The notes below the pieces were generated by a model. That model was not told the DNA's origin and made no database searches. It saw nothing but the letters and a program-made list of their open reading frames with translations. From JAWPMT01 sp965215825 (GTDB lineage: Bacteria > Bacteroidota > Bacteroidia > Cytophagales > Cyclobacteriaceae), in NCBI GenBank assembly GCA_965215825.1, contig CBDCEM010000003.1, forward strand, positions 806,001 to 870,000: DNA of 64,000 nt, read 5' to 3'. Shown piece after piece: positions 22,301 to 29,767 of the stretch. Each line of letters begins with the position of its first letter. The first letter of the stretch is position 1. A program made the translations under genes and the position numbers.

Positions 22301-25300
22301 AACTGAAGAGGAGAAAATAATGGCTCAGGCATGGTCAGAGGTTCTGTCTACCGATCCGATAAATATTAACGACACCTTCTTTTCTTTGGGAGGAGACTCT
22401 ATCAAATCTATCCTGATAAATTCACGAATACGACGAGCAGGATACGAAATGTCCGTGAAAGACCTTTTCACCGATCAAACAGTAAAAAAACTGTCTAAAA
22501 AATTAAAGCCCCTGACGTCCGTAATAGATCAATCGGAAGTTAAAGGCACGTCCTCATTAACCCCAATTCAGCAATGGTTTTTTACCAGGTCCCTGGAGAA
22601 TAAGCATCATTATAACCAGTCAGTGATGTTGCATTTTGCAGATGGGTTATCAGAAGAGAATGTTAACAGCATTTTCCAATTGATTCAAAAACATCATGAT
22701 TCACTCAGAATGGTGTTTAGAGAAGAAAGAGATATCCTCGTTCAGGTGAACCTGGGTGCAGATGTACCCCTTTCAATGGAAGTTCATGATCTTGAAAAGT
22801 CTGAGGACAGTAACACATCCCTATTAAACATCTGCCAAAAAATACAATCCAGCATTAACTTGGAAGAAGGTCCTTTGATGAAGTTAGGCCTGTTTCAAAT
22901 GCCTGAAGGTAGTTGTCTGTTTATCACTATTCATCACTTAGTAGTTGACGGAGTATCCTGGCGCATTTTATTAGAGGATATTGAAAGCTTGTATCAGAAG
23001 ATCACGCGAAAAGAGCCACTCACGCTGCCAAAGAAAACCGGTTCCTTTTTGTCATGGTCCGAACAGCTTTCGAAATATATAAAGACGGATACTTTTCATG
23101 AGGCAAAAGTATTTTGGAATGACTTTGAATCCCAGGAGGTGGAGCCTTTACCCAGGGATAATGAGCAAGGAAGGAATACTGGAGAACATCGAAAATTCGC
23201 TTCATTTACCCTTGATCAAAAACAAACCGCTGAACTGTTAACCAAGGTGCACCAATCATTTGGGACACAGATCAATGATCTTCTATTGGCTGCTTTACTA
23301 TTAAGTGTAGAGCGTCATTATGGAAACAAGACAATTCAGGTAGATCTGGAGAGTCACGGAAGGAAGGAGATATCCAATGTGGATTTTAGTCGCACCATAG
23401 GCTGGTTTACAGTTATTTATCCTGTAATATTAGGGAGAGTAGATGGTGCTTTATCTCATTTGATAAAGCGTGTAAAAGAAGTATTGAGAAAAATTCCGAA
23501 TGATGGTTTTGATTATCCATTAACCAAACACTTTGTATCTGACTTTAAGGCAATTCAAGAGAATAACCCGTCAGGTTCTCAGATACTGTTTAATTATCTG
23601 GGGCAGTTTGATAGTGATACCGAGAACCGATCTTATTCAATAGTCCGAGAAGAGAAAAGAAAAAATTCTTCGAACACCGAAGTATTAAGTGATTACGACT
23701 GGGACATATCCGGGAGCATTATTTCCGGGAAATTAGGAATGACCCTTGCTTATAGCACTGAGCAGTATTCGGAAGCAAGTATGACGGCTTTTGTGAATAG
23801 TTATAAAGAGAAGCTGGAAGATATCATTGAGTATTGCTGCACTTATGACAAACAGGAATTGACTCAGTCTGATTTGACTTATAAAGGATTAAGCGATACT
23901 GAGTTTCAGAATCTTCAACAACAGTATGATTTCAGTGATATTTATCCATTGTCATCCATGCAGGAAGGAATCCTGTTTCATTCGGTCCTTGATACAGCGG
24001 AGGGATATTATTTTGGGCAAACAACCGGTACCATAAAAGGAAAACTGGATGTGGGAATGATGGAAAGAAGTATGAATTTCCTGATTTCGAGATATGATAT
24101 TTTACGGACAGTTTTTCTGCACAAAAATTATGATCGACCCATTCAGATTGTATTAAAAGAACAGAAGATAGACTTTACCTATGCAGATATCGGCAACGAT
24201 ATCGAAGAAAGATCAGAGGAAGAAGTGATTGCCGATTACAGGCAAAAAGATAAAGATAGAAAATTTGATCTGGGTAAGGATGCTTTGATGCGGTTAACCG
24301 TGATGAAGGTAGCAGAGGATGAGTATTCGCTCATATGGAGTCATCATCACATATTGATGGATGGTTGGTGTATCAGCATTATTATCAACGAGTTCTTTAA
24401 GGTTTATCGGGGTTATCTCGAAGGAAAGAAAGTATCTCTACCCAGGACTAATCCTTATTCTGTTTATATCAAATGGCTCCAAAAGAGGGATAAAGTAGCA
24501 TCTGCTGATTATTGGCGTAAGTATTTGACTGCTTATGAAAGCCTGTCCACTTTGCCTCAAAAGGGAATCACACCTTCAGAACCATTGCCCTATCTTCTGG
24601 AAAGTGAGCGACTTACCCTGGACAAAGAGCAAACTGGCTTACTATATAAAATGGCTAAGAATTGTGGTGTCACGGTTAATACGTTATTTCAATGTGCATG
24701 GGGGCTTCTGCTAACAAAATATAATAATCATAATGATATTGTTTTCGGAACGGTAGTATCGGGTAGGCCAGCGGAGATTGACGGTATTGAAAATATGGTA
24801 GGCCTATTCATCAATACTATTCCTGTCAGGATAAAATATGATCCAAACTCCAGGATTGAGGATTTGCTAAAAACCATTCAGGAGAGTGCGATAGAAGGAG
24901 AAGAACATCACTATCACCCATTAGCAGAGATACAATCTTCAAGTGAATTAGGGAAGAATTTGTTTGATCATATAATCACATTCGAGAATACACCAATTTC
25001 TCAGGAAACCAGTATTGATGTCTCGGATGATAAACTTAATAAGCCATTTGAGATAGGTGATTCGACATATTCAGTTCAAACCAATTATGATTTCGACCTT
25101 ACAGTCACTCCAGCGGATCAATTTGAAGTAAAATTCACTTATAATGGAATTTTATTCGGAAATGAGGGAGTAAAATATGTCATTGCTCATTTGAAAAACA
25201 TCATTTGTTCGATTCTCGAGAATCCGGACATGTTAGTTAAAAATGTTTCCTTATATGATGATCAGCAGTATGTTGCTATAAGAGAGAATTTTTCTAGGAA

Positions 25301-28300
25301 CCTTGATGAAACGTTTAACATTGTTCCGATACAAGAAAAATTAAGTGACAGCTTTCAGAAGAATAGTGAGAACTGTGCGATAGAGTATCAAGGAGAATCT
25401 TTCACCTATGCACAGATTGAAAATGAAGCAAACAAGGTCTCCAATGCGCTTACTGATTACAATATAGCAGTAGGTGCTAATATCGGCCTGTTACTTAAAA
25501 ACCGTCATTGGCTGATTTCTTCTATGTTGGGTGTCCTTCAATCAAGAATGGCATTTGTACCATTTGAAATTCTGATGCCTGAAGAGCGATTATCTTCAAT
25601 GATTGATCAAACGGGTACCAAATACATTATAACAGATCAGGAGCCTGAGGGATACAAAAACCTGGATTCATCAGATCGTATTACCTGGATAACCATTGAT
25701 GAGATCAAAAAACAGATTGGAAAATCGAGTAATAGCGAAAGTAGCTACCAGTTGGACGACCCTATCTATGTGCATTTTACTTCTGGCAGTACAGGTATTC
25801 CAAAAGGAATAACAGGCCAAAATAGGGGTTTGGTGCATTTTGTTGATTGGTATCTAAGTCAGTTTGAAGGAATTGAATCTTCCAGATTCAGTCAATTTAC
25901 CAATCCGGGTTTTGATGCCATTTTGAGGGACATATTCATTCCTCTGTGTTCCGGCGGAACCATCTGTATTCCAATGGAATCCGTATTATCTGATGCTGGC
26001 CAAATAAAAGAATGGATATCTTCCGAGAGGATCAATGTAATACATTGCGTTCCGAGTTTCTTTAAGCTGATTCAACAAGGTGGAATAGAGGCAAATTCAT
26101 TTAACGATCTAAACTATTTATTGCTGTCAGGAGAAAAGATATTACCATCCGAATTGAAGAATTGGTACGGGGCTTTTGGCGACCGTATTCAAATAGTCAA
26201 TTTATACGGCCCTACGGAAACCACCTTGGTAAAAGCCTATCATTTGATCCAGCCTCAAGATAGTGCTAAAGAACACATACCCGTAAAAGCCATGGAAGGC
26301 GCACAACTGATGTTGTTGGACAATGCCCTGCATCCATGTCCTGATGGAGCTATTGGAGAGGTTTATATCAGAACGCCTTATAGAACGCTAGGGTATCTTG
26401 ATTTGGAGAAAACAAAAGAGTCCTTTATACCTAACCCTATTACAAAGGAGAAAAATGACCTGATTTATAAGACGGGGGACTTGGCCAGAATGAATAGCAA
26501 CGGTGAATTTGAGATCCTGGGCAGAAGAGATAATCAGGTAAAAGTTAATGGGGCTCGTATTGAACTGGATGATATAAAAGAGAACATGTTGGGGTATCCT
26601 GGTATAAGGGATGTGGTCGTATCAAGTACTGCAGGTGGAGACGGTGAAAAACTTTTGTGTGGGTATTTTGTAGGCGATGAACCGGTAGATTTAGATGAAT
26701 TAAGGCTTTACCTAAATGGTAAGTTACCCTTCAACATGATTCCGGCCCACTTGGATCAACTGACAAAAATTCCACTATTATACAACGGCAAGGTAGACCT
26801 CAAAGCTTTACCAGCACCCGATTTCAATGCTCCAGCCGATGGACTGTCAGCTGCAAATGAATTGGAAAGCAAACTGGTGATTATATGGGCGGATATCCTG
26901 AAATTAAAAAGGAACGAGATAGGCACTGACCGGAGCTTTTTTGAGATAGGTGGGCATTCGATTAATATATTCCATTTACTCAATAAAATTGATGAAGAAT
27001 TTTCTGTCAGGCTTAAGATGGCTGATATTTTCAAGAATACTTCAATTATTGAAATAGCTAATCTTATTGAGAAGTCTCAACAAAAAGATGAGATACAAAT
27101 TTCTAAGACAGAGAGAAAAGAATTCTATCCTGCATCTCCGGCTCAGGAAAGACTATATTATCAACATTTACTCCATAAAGAGGATACGTCTTTTAACATT
27201 TCGATTCCAGTCGAAATTAAGGGAGAAGCAGATTATGATGCATTGAATAGTTCCTTTGAGAAATTGGTTGACCGTCATGAGAACCTAAGGACTAGTTTCA
27301 TTTTGTTAGATGAAGGGGTCATCCAAAAAGTAAATCAGGATTACGCTTTTGAACTGGAAATCATAGATGAAAACGAACTCTATTCGGTTAAAGAAGCATT
27401 CAAACGTTTTATAAGACCTTTTGATTTGTCTGGAAAGTCCATGCTTCGATGTGGTTTATTGAGAAGTAAAGACGGAAATTTCTTATTCGTTGATATGCAC
27501 CATATTATTTCGGATCGCATTTCTCTCGATGTATTAATTCATGATTTTAAGCGTATCTATTTCGGAGAAAAAATCAACCCGCTAGACTTCCAGTATATAG
27601 ATTATGCCAATTGGATAAATAACATTAAAGGAAAGCTAAGCCAGCAAAGAGATTTTTGGAAGAGAAAACTGTCTGATGAACTAATTAGAACTGATCTTCC
27701 CACGATGCAAAACCGCAGTGAGGTGAATACCCAACTAGTGGATTATAAGGAGTTTGAAATTACCGACCAATTTCTAGAAGGCATTAAAAAATTCGCGATC
27801 AAAGCCAATGTTTCGAATTTCATGGTTTTTCTGTCAGCTTACTATATTCTGCTTCACAAGATGTCTGGAAATTCAGATATTATTGTTGGAACCGAAGCGC
27901 ATGGAAGAACCCAGACTGCATGGAAAGATATCGTAGGGGCGTTTGTTAATGTAATACCACTAAGGGTCAATGTCGACGCTGAAAATGGTTATTTTGATTT
28001 CTTAAGTGAGGTCAAAGATTGTGTTCTACAAGCTTTCAACAATCAAGATTTTCAATTTGACCAGATGATAGATATGGTCAATGAAAGTCAAGCAGAGTTA
28101 TCAAGAAATCCCATTTTTGATCATTACTTTTCTTTTTCTAATGTTACCGAGAATAAGGAGGAAATTGACAAACTGAAATTCGTTCCTGTCAATGTGGGTA
28201 AACAAATAAAGGGTGAGTATGAATTTGTTATAAAAGTTGATGAATCACACGGAAAGATCAATGTGATTTTTGTTTATAGCAGTGAACTGTATGATAATGA

Positions 28301-28421
28301 AATCATTGAATTGCTTATGCAGTATTACCGCAACATACTCCATGTCGTATTTACGAACCCTGAGCAAGTCATTGAAGAAATTGAATTAGAGGAAGAAGAA
28401 TTTCAAAACCAGACCATATAG
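14865..28421 (+). CDS. Hybrid PKS/NRPS: KS-AT-KR-ACP-C-A(Asn)-PCP-E-C-A-PCP-C
   Basis: The protein is 4518 residues from the ATG at 14865. An in-frame ATG at 14823 lies inside the IS21-like end and precedes the normal KS N-terminus, so I reject it. KS: Cys178, His314, His352. AT: Ser624 in GHSIGE, and HAFH at 722-725, which predicts malonyl-CoA. KR: nucleotide motif TGGFGGMG near 1155, Ser1303, Tyr1318, Asn1322. ACP: Ser1469. C1: HHIIMDA at 1651, where Ala replaces the usual Gly. A1 (about 1970-2480): pocket D L T K I G E V G K, asparagine. PCP: Ser2512 in LGGDSI. E: HHLVVDGVSWRIL at 2690. C2: HHILMDG at 3161, D-acceptor type. A2 (about 3470-3970): pocket D A R H L S L L V K, unassigned. PCP: Ser4032. 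The final C domain has HHIISDR at 4212. No A domain follows it, so this half-module must pair with the A-PCP opening the 31748 gene. Confidence 0.96.
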   Translation: MEKYTGLEIAVIGMAGRFPKAENIEQYWDNLKNGRDCISKFSTEEILEEGESAEAIKNAAYVKAGAYLESKAYFDSDFFGYRPDEAELMDPQIRIFHECCWQAMENSGYSSPNDKNIVGLFAAGSPNVNWELHSYSKNREGLVNDFSAHHLRNITFLSSLISYKLDLKGPSIFIQTACSSSLVSIHKACSSLLLGECTMALAGGVTIHNFSKKGYIHQVGMIQSKDGKCRPFDASSSGTVGGEGVGVVVLKKLKDAIRDRDQIHAVIKGTGINNDGHDKVGYTAPSVKGQSVAIKRAHKMARVSSDSISYVEAHGTATELGDPIEIEALNEAFGKSNSKYCAIGSVKSNIGHLDSAAGVAGFIKTILAIKNKQIPASLYFKEPNPKINFTDGPFYVNHTLKDWANNSGPLRAGVSSFGIGGTNAHVVLEEPPVVEPSTPHRDFHLILLSAKTQSSLERNVSQFTEYLKINTDSELQDIAYTLQKGRFHFKHRKVLVCENRNEAINILSDIQSIEQRMLDTQEDLQNVVFMFSGQGSQYVDMCKDLYLKEKVFRDKVDECLEVAQLYLEDNLHSVLFPEQGDDSEVTSNINDTKYTQPLLFIIEYSMAHLLMKWGVRPDYMIGHSIGEYVAACISGVFTLHDALRLVVRRGELMSKARRGSMLSINASEEQIKPLLDETENLDLAVINSATSLVVSGEDTDIDKFEEQILSQGYTCKKLHTSHAFHSYMMDEILDEFEQELSMVDINEPAIPCISNINGEIITYEEIRKPSYWSRHLRCTVHFLKGIETLQQKGRAVFIELGPGRSLSSYVEDIISLSEEYHVVNTVRQPRQKVNDQKYLIEKIGRLWLNGIKIDWDNYYINEKRRRLALPTYSFEKNSYTANVDAKKLLTGNGQQTHQTSNYGNDDYIHTSSWKRSISPNGISIPLEDKSYVVVISGNEYFSESLIRDLTSSGQKVIEVRPGESFEKIKNNVFKVDILDASDLWSHLSKSEGIVISNVIYCAALSEHAESPRYEDIEESFELGYIGLSYLAKSITQTPQIGKVNLTVINNHIAYVTEDDEINPLKATVLGPAKVIPSEIQNIICKVIDIPYPFQTEKSLNSYLSKIINEIFYVSDTAFIAYRYKERWVQSFEVLPENEQTTSTIKIVENGTYLITGGFGGMGFTIAKDLVNQYKANVLLVHRSKFPERKEWNDWLTNKEKEDLTSIRIREILEMEKSGGKVDLYQVDVAEEDQVQNLTLKIKDKYAKLHGLIWAAGEIDSGGIILNREKENFAKYTSSKIHSLLLFEKYLGFGSLDFIALFSSIGNVFYQSKFGEVGYNAANEFLENYSLFAQKKMNVHAFTINWCDWLDVGMTVKAKRKREETENIQQIDVETSQGISPKEGAVCFHKCLQSKVPVNIIYKGDLNAAIKTHESKYKKIVETLKASSEPVTESIEEISLEKTLLEIFSHFFGKKGVTPNDDFFELGGDSLKGMTLVARINQKVGTKLSIGDLYKYTTIRELTDKLSADIGDQVTKHDIPKAADQAHYVLSSAQKRMYFLQTLDEQSTAYNEVHALKLLGSINKEKLEMTFQKLILRHESFRTFFETLDKEPVQKIKDKIDFNVDYFKQGTERPEESISKFIRPFDLSVAPLIRVGLMELSADEHLLVLDAHHIIMDAVSQSIIINDFMALYNDEPLSKLKLTYKDFAEWNLSEEQRGKLEGQKDFWIKEFSEDLEPLELPTDFERPSVNKYEGNTVDFSLDIKETGSLKSLADEEGATMFMVILSLYNILLSKLSNQEDIVVGSSVAGRHQHAGLEEMVGMFVSALPLRNYPKGELSFRDFLSSVKSKVLDGLENQDYPYEKLIDAINVERDLGRNPLFDALFDFHNFKETELKIPNLELAPFDFERRSSRFDIILTAVERSGQIFLRMGYSSSLFREESIIKFISYFKNVVAAILKDVDVKISDIEILDDKEEQHLLYDFNQTEVAYNKEQTVLTLFENQVKENPHKKAILCGDQEFTYKALDLQSDNIAFYLQNEKEVRKGDLVGVQLNRNEHLIPCIIGILKLGAVYIPIDASYPEDYVTTIAQDAGLKVLVTKDRYQQVPCAVLSDFIDPAKNLEALVSDKKLPDVEISGSDLAYVIYTSGSTGKPKGVMIEHGSLMNYVSWASEYYLNGEAATFGLYTSISFDLTVTSIFPPLITGNRIIMYPGDDNGSPVEEIFRDGQVEIMKLTPSHLKILRDSEFEVLESSKLKKLIVGGEELETHLAREIYDRFEGKVEIYNEYGPTEATVGCMIHRFTPEESLSTVPIGGPVNNTQVYILDKYLHPVTEGTKGDLFVSGSGVARGYLANEKLTEERFIVNPFIEGAIMYKTGDMAQMGADGKVLYKGRTDDQVKVRGHRIELNEIAHRLSSFDLIDESIVIGREKGGKGDKYLVGYYLSDSEIPKDSLISYLSESLPEYMVPILYVHLEKWPLTTNGKLDKKSLPDPEQIDQKDYEPPVTEEEKIMAQAWSEVLSTDPININDTFFSLGGDSIKSILINSRIRRAGYEMSVKDLFTDQTVKKLSKKLKPLTSVIDQSEVKGTSSLTPIQQWFFTRSLENKHHYNQSVMLHFADGLSEENVNSIFQLIQKHHDSLRMVFREERDILVQVNLGADVPLSMEVHDLEKSEDSNTSLLNICQKIQSSINLEEGPLMKLGLFQMPEGSCLFITIHHLVVDGVSWRILLEDIESLYQKITRKEPLTLPKKTGSFLSWSEQLSKYIKTDTFHEAKVFWNDFESQEVEPLPRDNEQGRNTGEHRKFASFTLDQKQTAELLTKVHQSFGTQINDLLLAALLLSVERHYGNKTIQVDLESHGRKEISNVDFSRTIGWFTVIYPVILGRVDGALSHLIKRVKEVLRKIPNDGFDYPLTKHFVSDFKAIQENNPSGSQILFNYLGQFDSDTENRSYSIVREEKRKNSSNTEVLSDYDWDISGSIISGKLGMTLAYSTEQYSEASMTAFVNSYKEKLEDIIEYCCTYDKQELTQSDLTYKGLSDTEFQNLQQQYDFSDIYPLSSMQEGILFHSVLDTAEGYYFGQTTGTIKGKLDVGMMERSMNFLISRYDILRTVFLHKNYDRPIQIVLKEQKIDFTYADIGNDIEERSEEEVIADYRQKDKDRKFDLGKDALMRLTVMKVAEDEYSLIWSHHHILMDGWCISIIINEFFKVYRGYLEGKKVSLPRTNPYSVYIKWLQKRDKVASADYWRKYLTAYESLSTLPQKGITPSEPLPYLLESERLTLDKEQTGLLYKMAKNCGVTVNTLFQCAWGLLLTKYNNHNDIVFGTVVSGRPAEIDGIENMVGLFINTIPVRIKYDPNSRIEDLLKTIQESAIEGEEHHYHPLAEIQSSSELGKNLFDHIITFENTPISQETSIDVSDDKLNKPFEIGDSTYSVQTNYDFDLTVTPADQFEVKFTYNGILFGNEGVKYVIAHLKNIICSILENPDMLVKNVSLYDDQQYVAIRENFSRNLDETFNIVPIQEKLSDSFQKNSENCAIEYQGESFTYAQIENEANKVSNALTDYNIAVGANIGLLLKNRHWLISSMLGVLQSRMAFVPFEILMPEERLSSMIDQTGTKYIITDQEPEGYKNLDSSDRITWITIDEIKKQIGKSSNSESSYQLDDPIYVHFTSGSTGIPKGITGQNRGLVHFVDWYLSQFEGIESSRFSQFTNPGFDAILRDIFIPLCSGGTICIPMESVLSDAGQIKEWISSERINVIHCVPSFFKLIQQGGIEANSFNDLNYLLLSGEKILPSELKNWYGAFGDRIQIVNLYGPTETTLVKAYHLIQPQDSAKEHIPVKAMEGAQLMLLDNALHPCPDGAIGEVYIRTPYRTLGYLDLEKTKESFIPNPITKEKNDLIYKTGDLARMNSNGEFEILGRRDNQVKVNGARIELDDIKENMLGYPGIRDVVVSSTAGGDGEKLLCGYFVGDEPVDLDELRLYLNGKLPFNMIPAHLDQLTKIPLLYNGKVDLKALPAPDFNAPADGLSAANELESKLVIIWADILKLKRNEIGTDRSFFEIGGHSINIFHLLNKIDEEFSVRLKMADIFKNTSIIEIANLIEKSQQKDEIQISKTERKEFYPASPAQERLYYQHLLHKEDTSFNISIPVEIKGEADYDALNSSFEKLVDRHENLRTSFILLDEGVIQKVNQDYAFELEIIDENELYSVKEAFKRFIRPFDLSGKSMLRCGLLRSKDGNFLFVDMHHIISDRISLDVLIHDFKRIYFGEKINPLDFQYIDYANWINNIKGKLSQQRDFWKRKLSDELIRTDLPTMQNRSEVNTQLVDYKEFEITDQFLEGIKKFAIKANVSNFMVFLSAYYILLHKMSGNSDIIVGTEAHGRTQTAWKDIVGAFVNVIPLRVNVDAENGYFDFLSEVKDCVLQAFNNQDFQFDQMIDMVNESQAELSRNPIFDHYFSFSNVTENKEEIDKLKFVPVNVGKQIKGEYEFVIKVDESHGKINVIFVYSSELYDNEIIELLMQYYRNILHVVFTNPEQVIEEIELEEEEFQNQTI

Positions 28422-28476
28422 CGTCTATAAGGATCATTAACCTATTGAATAAGTCCATTAAATATCTGAAACCAAC

Positions 28477-29538
28477 ATGATAGATTTTAGCCTTTTCTTT
28501 TTTTCCAATTATGAAGTTCAAGCTGAAAATAAATATCACTTATTGACCGAATTGGTTAAATATGCTGACCAAAATGGTCTTAGTGGCGTATGGATACCAG
28601 AACGTCATTTTCACGAGTTTGGAGGACTATTCCCTAACCCATCAGTTATTGGTTCTGCTTTGGCTGTGATCACCAATAACATTGAGCTAAGGAGTGGGAG
28701 TGTGGTATCTCCTTTGCATGATCCTGTCAGAATTGCAGAAGAGTGGTCCGTAGTTGATAACCTGTCTGGTGGCAGGGTTTCTTTGTCATTTGCATCTGGC
28801 TGGAATGGCAATGATTTCGTTTTGGCTAAAAACAATTATCAGGACAGGCACCAGATCATGTATGATCAGATAGAACTAATCAGAAAATTATGGGAAGGAG
28901 GTAGTTTGGTACGGGAAAATGGCCATGGAAAAGAAATAGAGTTTCGTATTTTTCCGTCTCCCATTCAAAAGAAATTGCCCATGTGGGTTACTGCTGCGGG
29001 AAACGAACAGACTTACATTAAAGCAGGCGAAATGGGAGCGAATTTACTGACTCACCTGTTGGGTCAGGAACCGGAAGATGTAGCAAGAAAAGTTCAATTA
29101 TACAGGGAAGCCAGATTACAAAATGGATATCCCCCGGAAGAAGGAAGAGTAGCGTTAATGCTGCATACCTATATTGGTGACGATGGCGAAGATATTGGGG
29201 AAGTGGTTGAACAGCCATTCATCGAATACTTGAAAAGCGCCACTAGTCTTAGCAAAATTATCTATGAAGAAGCTGGACACAACCCGGACGATATCCCAGA
29301 GGAAGACAAAGAACTTATGTTAAAGTTTTCCTATGAGCGGTATAGCAAAAGCGCTGCTTTGATTGGTTCAGTAGAGAGCTGCTCGTCGTTTGTTGACCAA
29401 GTGAGTGAAATCGGAATAGATGAAATAGCTTGCCTGGTTGATTTTGGAATTGAACCGTCTAAAGTGATTGACCGGCTGAAAAACCTTAAGAAATTGCAGG
29501 AGTTACAGGCAAATCGCATTCAGGAAAGAGTTCATTAA
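28477..29538 (+). CDS. MupA/Atu3640-type luciferase-like flavin monooxygenase
   Basis: This is a 353-residue TIM-barrel oxidoreductase of the bacterial-luciferase superfamily. It opens with DFSLFFFSNYE and continues with GVWIPERHFHEFGG, the SPLHDPVRIAEEWSVVDNLS block and SFASGWNGNDF. These match the natural-product subgroup usually called MupA/Atu3640-like, found as free proteins or as domains in PKS/NRPS clusters. Members use reduced FMN and oxygen to hydroxylate carrier-bound or free intermediates. The gene sits 55 bases after the hybrid PKS/NRPS, between the two proteins that appear to share a split module. It could oxidise a residue made by either; the target is unknown. The start is the ATG at 28477. 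It ends normally at the family's usual length with no sign of decay. Confidence 0.88.
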   Translation: MIDFSLFFFSNYEVQAENKYHLLTELVKYADQNGLSGVWIPERHFHEFGGLFPNPSVIGSALAVITNNIELRSGSVVSPLHDPVRIAEEWSVVDNLSGGRVSLSFASGWNGNDFVLAKNNYQDRHQIMYDQIELIRKLWEGGSLVRENGHGKEIEFRIFPSPIQKKLPMWVTAAGNEQTYIKAGEMGANLLTHLLGQEPEDVARKVQLYREARLQNGYPPEEGRVALMLHTYIGDDGEDIGEVVEQPFIEYLKSATSLSKIIYEEAGHNPDDIPEEDKELMLKFSYERYSKSAALIGSVESCSSFVDQVSEIGIDEIACLVDFGIEPSKVIDRLKNLKKLQELQANRIQERVH

Positions 29539-29767
29539 ACCGAATGAATTTCAAACTCAGCTAAAATAACTCCTCTGTAAATAAGGATTTCTTCCTTCCC
29601 AAGTATGCATCCATTTGTGAGGTTTAATGCTTCATCATCAGGGAACCTTAAAAATTTGTAATACAATAATCAATTCCACGGAATCTTTGGTACGGTGTTC
29701 TAAAGAGGATGTAGACCATCATTGACATAGTAAGCCAGGGCATGGCTTCTAATTTAAAAGACATAGT

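Noticed and set aside
28449..28462. 14-base sequence ATAAGTCCATTAAA repeated at 51998-52011
   Set aside because: A match of this length between AT-rich gaps is expected by chance in 64 kb and there is no third copy that I noticed.
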